Assembly: GCA_003647675.1 (NCBI GenBank)
Contig: QMNH01000046.1
Location: 1 to 7,420, forward strand
Source: Candidatus Falkowiibacteriota bacterium
GTDB taxonomy: Bacteria; Patescibacteriota; Patescibacteriia; Patescibacteriales; UBA12075
Direction of reading: 5' to 3'
DNA length: 7,420 nucleotides
This document shows positions 3,895-7,420 of the stretch, piece after piece; within the stretch, counting starts at the first letter, position 1, and each line of letters starts with the position of its first letter. The notes under the pieces were generated by a model that searched no databases, was not told where the DNA came from, and saw only the letters and a list, made by a program, of their open reading frames with translations. The translations under genes were made by a program, and so were the position numbers.

Positions 3895-6183
3895 TCAATC
3901 TTCTTCCTCCAAACTCTCTATCTTCTCCATTATCTCTTTATTTTCGGGATTTAAATCCAGAACCTTTTTAAAAAAATCTAAAGCCCTGTCTTTTTCCCCG
4001 ATTCCTTCAAAGGCCAGGCCGATGCTATATAAAGCATTAGAATGGTTGGGAACAATATCTAATACTTCTTCAAAATTATTAATCGCCATATCAAAATTCC
4101 CTATATTATAATAAATTCTGCCTTGCTCGTAAAAAACATCCGCGCTTGGCTGTTCTTTGACGATTTTATCAAGAATCATTAAGGCGTCATATTCTTTGCC
4201 ACTTTGGGAGTAAGCTTTTGCCAGATTAAATTCAGCTTCAAAATAATTATTTTTTAAATTATTTGCTTCCTCTAAAACGGAAACCGCCTCAACAATAGCT
4301 CCGGTTTCAAGATAAAGCTTGCCTAATTCAACTGACAATACCGGATTTGTCGGTTCTAATTTTTTTGCTTCCCTAAAAGCTTTAATCGCGAAAACCTGAT
4401 TGTCTTTAGAATACGTGCCAATATCGCGATAAATTATACCCAAAGCCTCATTCGCAATTATTGAAAAAGGAGCTTCTTTCACGGACTGGCGCGCCCAATC
4501 AATGCTGTTATTCACTAAATTGCCGGCTTTTTTTATATCTCGGCCGGTTTCTTCAAGCTCAGTGATGGCTTTTTCTTTACAATATTTAGCTAAAGTAATT
4601 TTATAATTAAATCGTCCGGGATTTAAATTAACCGCTTTTTGCAAACCATATTCCCCGGCCTCTGCTTTATTATAAAAAGCTTCCGCTACCCAATATTTTA
4701 CTTCAAACGAAAATAAAATTATCCAACCGGCCGCTAACAAAAAAATAAGTAAAAACAAACCATTGAATAAATCAGGATTTGTTGTTTTGTTTATTTTATA
4801 TAAATTAAAATCCGGCTTAAATTTTTTCCCGCTATCCCTGCTGATTTCCCTGGCTATAAGCGCCAGCAAAGACAGGAAAAGCCAGAATAAAAATATCAAA
4901 ACAATATTGGGCATTATAAAAAACTGCCCGATTAAAAGTAATAATACCGGCGCCATAAGGCTGGCCGCGATCGTATCGTAATCCCCGGCTTCTTTGGATG
5001 TATTAATTTTATATTTACTGGCAAAATAATCTAAAAAATTATAAAATAAATAAAAATAAAATAAAATAAAAAACAAATAACTTAAAGTTCCCACTATACC
5101 GGTAGTAATAATTAACTCAAAAATATAGGCAGCCGGCTTATTAAACCTTAAATACCAATAATCTGTATTGTTAATACTGGCATCCCTATGCAATGAAAAA
5201 ACATAAGGAAAAGTATCCGAACCATATCCCAAAAACGGCTTATTTTTTACTGCTTCTTTGGCTATGGAATAAGAATTATTAAAATCCAGCTGTAATTTAG
5301 CCGTCCGGCGGTTTGCGAAAACATTATTATCAACTATAAAAATATTTATCAAAATTATGCCAAGCAGTAAAATTATAGATACCAGATAAAAAATCAAATT
5401 CTTTCTTTTTCTAAATTTATTTTTTAGAAAATAATTATTTACTAAAAACAAAAATACCAATCCCGCCAAAACCAGCCACCAAGCCGGGGGGAAATTTATC
5501 ATCAGCAGAAAGAAAAAAGACAAGCACAAGAAAAAAATAATCACCAGTTTATGCAAATTTTTTTTAATTATTAACTCAAGAGAAGCGCGATTAAAAAGGA
5601 TGCCGATTATAAATATATTAATTACGGCTAAATATATTGCCAAATCTTCAAAACTTCCGGCTGATAATACAAAAAATTGGTTTAATAAAGAATCGCTGCC
5701 TAAATTAAAAATCCAGGAACCGATAAATAATATTAAAGTAAAAAATACTACTGCGAAAAAACTTAAAATTACTGCTTTTATTATTTCTATAATATCACGC
5801 GCCTTAAAATAGCTGGCAGTAAAAAAATATAATAATACTATTGATACAAAAGTTAATAACGGATTTGTATAAACACCATAAGAGCCGAACACGGAAGAAT
5901 AAGCATCTAAACTAAAAAAAGCCGCCAAACCATAAACAGCTAACAGCAAAATTATAGGAATATTGAAAAATGTTTTTATAAATTTAAATTCCCCCTGCTT
6001 CAAGCTTTTCCCTAGCCATAAAAAAAATATCAAAGGAATTAATATCCAAAGTAAATAATCTTTGTTAAAATTGTCCATACCCAGGCGGGAAGCTGTCCAG
6101 GGTAAAAAAAATAAAGGCAGTATTACCACCAATCCTTTAAATAAAAATAATATTATATAATCTAGGGTAATTTTATTTTTCAT
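3895..6183 (-). CDS. Polytopic O-antigen-ligase/Wzy-like protein with C-terminal TPRs
   Basis: An integral membrane protein, probably handling surface glycans (ligation, polymerisation, or transfer to protein); the substrate cannot be told from sequence. Numbering from the ATG at 6183 gives 762 aa. Residues 1-490 hold about 11-12 hydrophobic segments. Between them, about 300-350, lies a large soluble loop with KNKPFLGYGSDTFPY (314-328), the GxGxxxF-type loop of the Wzy_C/WaaL family. From about 577 to 745 come five TPR-like repeats (for example ALYSIGLAFEGIGEKDRALD). The tail is acidic. The frame can extend to a TTG at 6216, but that would overlap the upstream gene by 32 nt. The ATG sits 1 nt after that gene's stop and begins MKNK plus the first membrane segment, so I prefer it. 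Ligase family membership is from motif and topology only. Confidence 0.8.
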   Translation of the reverse strand: MKNKITLDYIILFLFKGLVVILPLFFLPWTASRLGMDNFNKDYLLWILIPLIFFLWLGKSLKQGEFKFIKTFFNIPIILLLAVYGLAAFFSLDAYSSVFGSYGVYTNPLLTFVSIVLLYFFTASYFKARDIIEIIKAVILSFFAVVFFTLILFIGSWIFNLGSDSLLNQFFVLSAGSFEDLAIYLAVINIFIIGILFNRASLELIIKKNLHKLVIIFFLCLSFFFLLMINFPPAWWLVLAGLVFLFLVNNYFLKNKFRKRKNLIFYLVSIILLLGIILINIFIVDNNVFANRRTAKLQLDFNNSYSIAKEAVKNKPFLGYGSDTFPYVFSLHRDASINNTDYWYLRFNKPAAYIFELIITTGIVGTLSYLFFILFYFYLFYNFLDYFASKYKINTSKEAGDYDTIAASLMAPVLLLLIGQFFIMPNIVLIFLFWLFLSLLALIAREISRDSGKKFKPDFNLYKINKTTNPDLFNGLFLLIFLLAAGWIILFSFEVKYWVAEAFYNKAEAGEYGLQKAVNLNPGRFNYKITLAKYCKEKAITELEETGRDIKKAGNLVNNSIDWARQSVKEAPFSIIANEALGIIYRDIGTYSKDNQVFAIKAFREAKKLEPTNPVLSVELGKLYLETGAIVEAVSVLEEANNLKNNYFEAEFNLAKAYSQSGKEYDALMILDKIVKEQPSADVFYEQGRIYYNIGNFDMAINNFEEVLDIVPNHSNALYSIGLAFEGIGEKDRALDFFKKVLDLNPENKEIMEKIESLEEED

Positions 6184-6184
6184 A

Positions 6185-7231
6185 CTAAGGAATATTTTGG
6201 GGCTTGGATTTATCAAAAATATCTTTTACAAAAACGCTAACTGCCGTGGCTACCGGAATTGAAAGAATAGCTCCGACTACGCCGCCTATCTTAAAACCCA
6301 TTAAAATAACAGCGATACTGATGATCGGGTTTAAGCCGACTACTTTTTGCATTAATTTAGGTACAATAATATTGTTTTCCACTAACTGAATTATGTAATA
6401 AAGAACAGCCACAAAAACCGCCAGCATTGGCGCCTGGGTAAAAGCGAGAAATATCGCTGGAATAGAAGCCAGTATTGGGCCCAGATAAGGCACGAATTCC
6501 GTAAGGCCGGCAATCAACGCCAATACTAACGCGTATTTTACCCCTAAAATCAAAAGACCGATATAAGTCAGCGTAAAAATAATCAAAGACAATATTAACT
6601 GGCCCCTTAGCCAAAGGCCAATTTTTTTCTGCATCTTATTGATAAGCTGCATTGCATGTACCTGATGTTTTTCCGGAGATACAGACCATACTATTTTTTT
6701 CATGGCATTTTCTTCCACTACCATATAAAAAGTAATGACTAAAACCAATATAAATGTTATAATACCGCCGAAAATTCCTGTTACCGTGGAAAAAACACCA
6801 CCAGCCGCGTTTTGCAAATTGGAGCTGATCGCGCCAAAATTTTCCCTTATATTGTCCAATATACCATGCTTGGAAGTATATTCCTTTAAAATTTCAATTC
6901 CAGACACTATTTTTTCAAATATTTGCGGGAAGTTATTAATTAATTCGCTTACCTGTTCTACTATGGGCGGTATGATTAAATAAATTACCGAACCGACAAC
7001 AATGAATATAAGCAAATAAATTAAAAAAATTCCAATCACTCTTGGTATTTTCTTTTTTCCCATCCAGTCAACCCAAGGATTTACCGCACTTGATAAAATT
7101 AAAGAAACAAACAAAATCGCTAAAATTTCCCTTATTAAATAAAGCAAATAAAATAATATAAAAATAAATATTATTTTTACTACTGACAAAGCATTGATAT
7201 TTATATAAATTGGCCTCTTGTTTGATTCCAC
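6185..7231 (-). CDS. AI-2E family transporter (YhhT/PerM-like)
   Basis: A multispanning inner-membrane protein of the AI-2E transporter family (PF01594), 348 aa, a normal length. Members have been linked to autoinducer-2 export or Na+/H+ antiport, but most have no proven substrate, so I give none. Seen: paired N-terminal membrane segments (about 17-50) ending SLILSSAVNPWVDWM, another at 64-88, a soluble region of about 90-145, then segments at about 147-172, 208-240 and 243-335. The family signature GLTEFVPYLGPILASIPA is at 242-259 and PKLMQKVVGLNPI at 291-303. The start is GTG: an in-frame TAA lies 12 nt upstream and the next Met is residue 57, past a membrane segment. No Shine-Dalgarno. It is the first gene of a pair with the ligase-like gene, separated by 1 nt. 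Confidence 0.92.
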   Translation of the reverse strand: MESNKRPIYININALSVVKIIFIFILFYLLYLIREILAILFVSLILSSAVNPWVDWMGKKKIPRVIGIFLIYLLIFIVVGSVIYLIIPPIVEQVSELINNFPQIFEKIVSGIEILKEYTSKHGILDNIRENFGAISSNLQNAAGGVFSTVTGIFGGIITFILVLVITFYMVVEENAMKKIVWSVSPEKHQVHAMQLINKMQKKIGLWLRGQLILSLIIFTLTYIGLLILGVKYALVLALIAGLTEFVPYLGPILASIPAIFLAFTQAPMLAVFVAVLYYIIQLVENNIIVPKLMQKVVGLNPIISIAVILMGFKIGGVVGAILSIPVATAVSVFVKDIFDKSKPQNIP

Positions 7232-7313
7232 GGGTTTAGTTAATTAAAGTGATTAGTTAATTAGCATGGCTTTCGATTATTTTGTTGTTGTTTACTATTT
7301 ATTTTATACTAAA

Positions 7314-7342
7314 ATTATATAATATTATTTAAAAATTAGCAA
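7314..7342 (-). promoter_or_regulatory. Possible promoter of the AI-2E/ligase-like operon
   Basis: On the - strand TTGCTA (7342-7337, 4/6), 17 nt, TATAAT (7319-7314, 6/6). The region is very AT-rich, so -10-like boxes occur by chance and other choices exist. The start would be near 7307, leaving about 75 nt of leader. Confidence 0.35.
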
Positions 7343-7348
7343 TTATAC

Positions 7349-7420
7349 AGCTTGTAGGTTTTAGCTTGTAGGTTTTAGCTTGTAGGTTTTAGCTTGTAGG
7401 TTTTAGCTTGTAGGTTTTAG
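7349..7420. repeat. 14-bp perfect tandem repeat running off the window
   Basis: Five identical copies of AGCTTGTAGGTTTT (7349-7418) and the first two bases of a sixth. Not a CRISPR, because there are no spacers. The true length and far boundary are outside the window. The absence of any mismatch points to recent expansion. Confidence 0.95.

Noticed and set aside
3895..3897. TGA end of the ligase-like gene as a possible recoded Gly codon (genetic code 25).
   Set aside because: No long ORF in the window contains an in-frame TGA, and glycine is encoded by GGN throughout, so TGA behaves as a stop.
6184..6216. TTG start at 6216 for the ligase-like protein, adding 11 residues.
   Set aside because: It overlaps the upstream gene by 32 nt, and the ATG at 6183 gives a clean 1-nt junction and a normal N-terminal membrane start.
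7349..7420. CRISPR array.
   Set aside because: Units are contiguous 14-mers with no spacers and no cas genes nearby.

Overview
The window is AT-rich, with compact intergenic regions, tRNA genes that lack an encoded CCA end, and start codons without obvious Shine-Dalgarno sequences. Gene content (Fmt, a chromosomal-type ParA/ParB pair, a Wzy/O-antigen-ligase-like protein with C-terminal TPRs, and an AI-2E-family membrane protein) fits a Patescibacteria/CPR-type bacterium. That placement is an inference from style and content, not from a phylogenetic marker search. All reading frames are intact under the standard bacterial code. None has an internal TGA, which argues against the TGA=Gly code of Gracilibacteria/Absconditabacteria.

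Layout, left to right. (1) The 3' part of fmt runs on +. (2) A 293-base gap follows, holding a strong candidate for an unannotated small RNA on the - strand: consensus promoter, roughly 120 nt of foldable sequence with two pairs of mutually exclusive helices, and an intrinsic terminator. The tRNA-Glu promoter is also in this gap. (3) tRNA-Glu(CTC) on + converges, across a shared bidirectional terminator, on (4) a parA-parB operon on -. (5) A roughly 340-base region contains two divergent sigma70-type promoters whose -35 hexamers overlap. One drives parA, the other points to tRNA-Leu through a leader of about 180 nt. (6) tRNA-Leu(CAA) is followed by a tandem array of ~184-bp units. Each unit carries a terminator hairpin copy at its start and a copy of the tRNA 3' end (T-arm plus acceptor strand) at its end, with an 11-nt insertion in the T-arm. 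(7) On -, an AI-2E-family transporter and a polytopic O-antigen-ligase-like/TPR protein form a two-gene operon with a 1-nt gap. (8) The window ends inside a perfect 14-bp tandem repeat.

Fmt formylates the initiator Met-tRNA, ParA/ParB segregate the chromosome, and the last operon is an envelope/export unit. The parts least explained by known features are the - strand RNA at about 855-977 and the tRNA-Leu-derived tandem array at 3405-3813.
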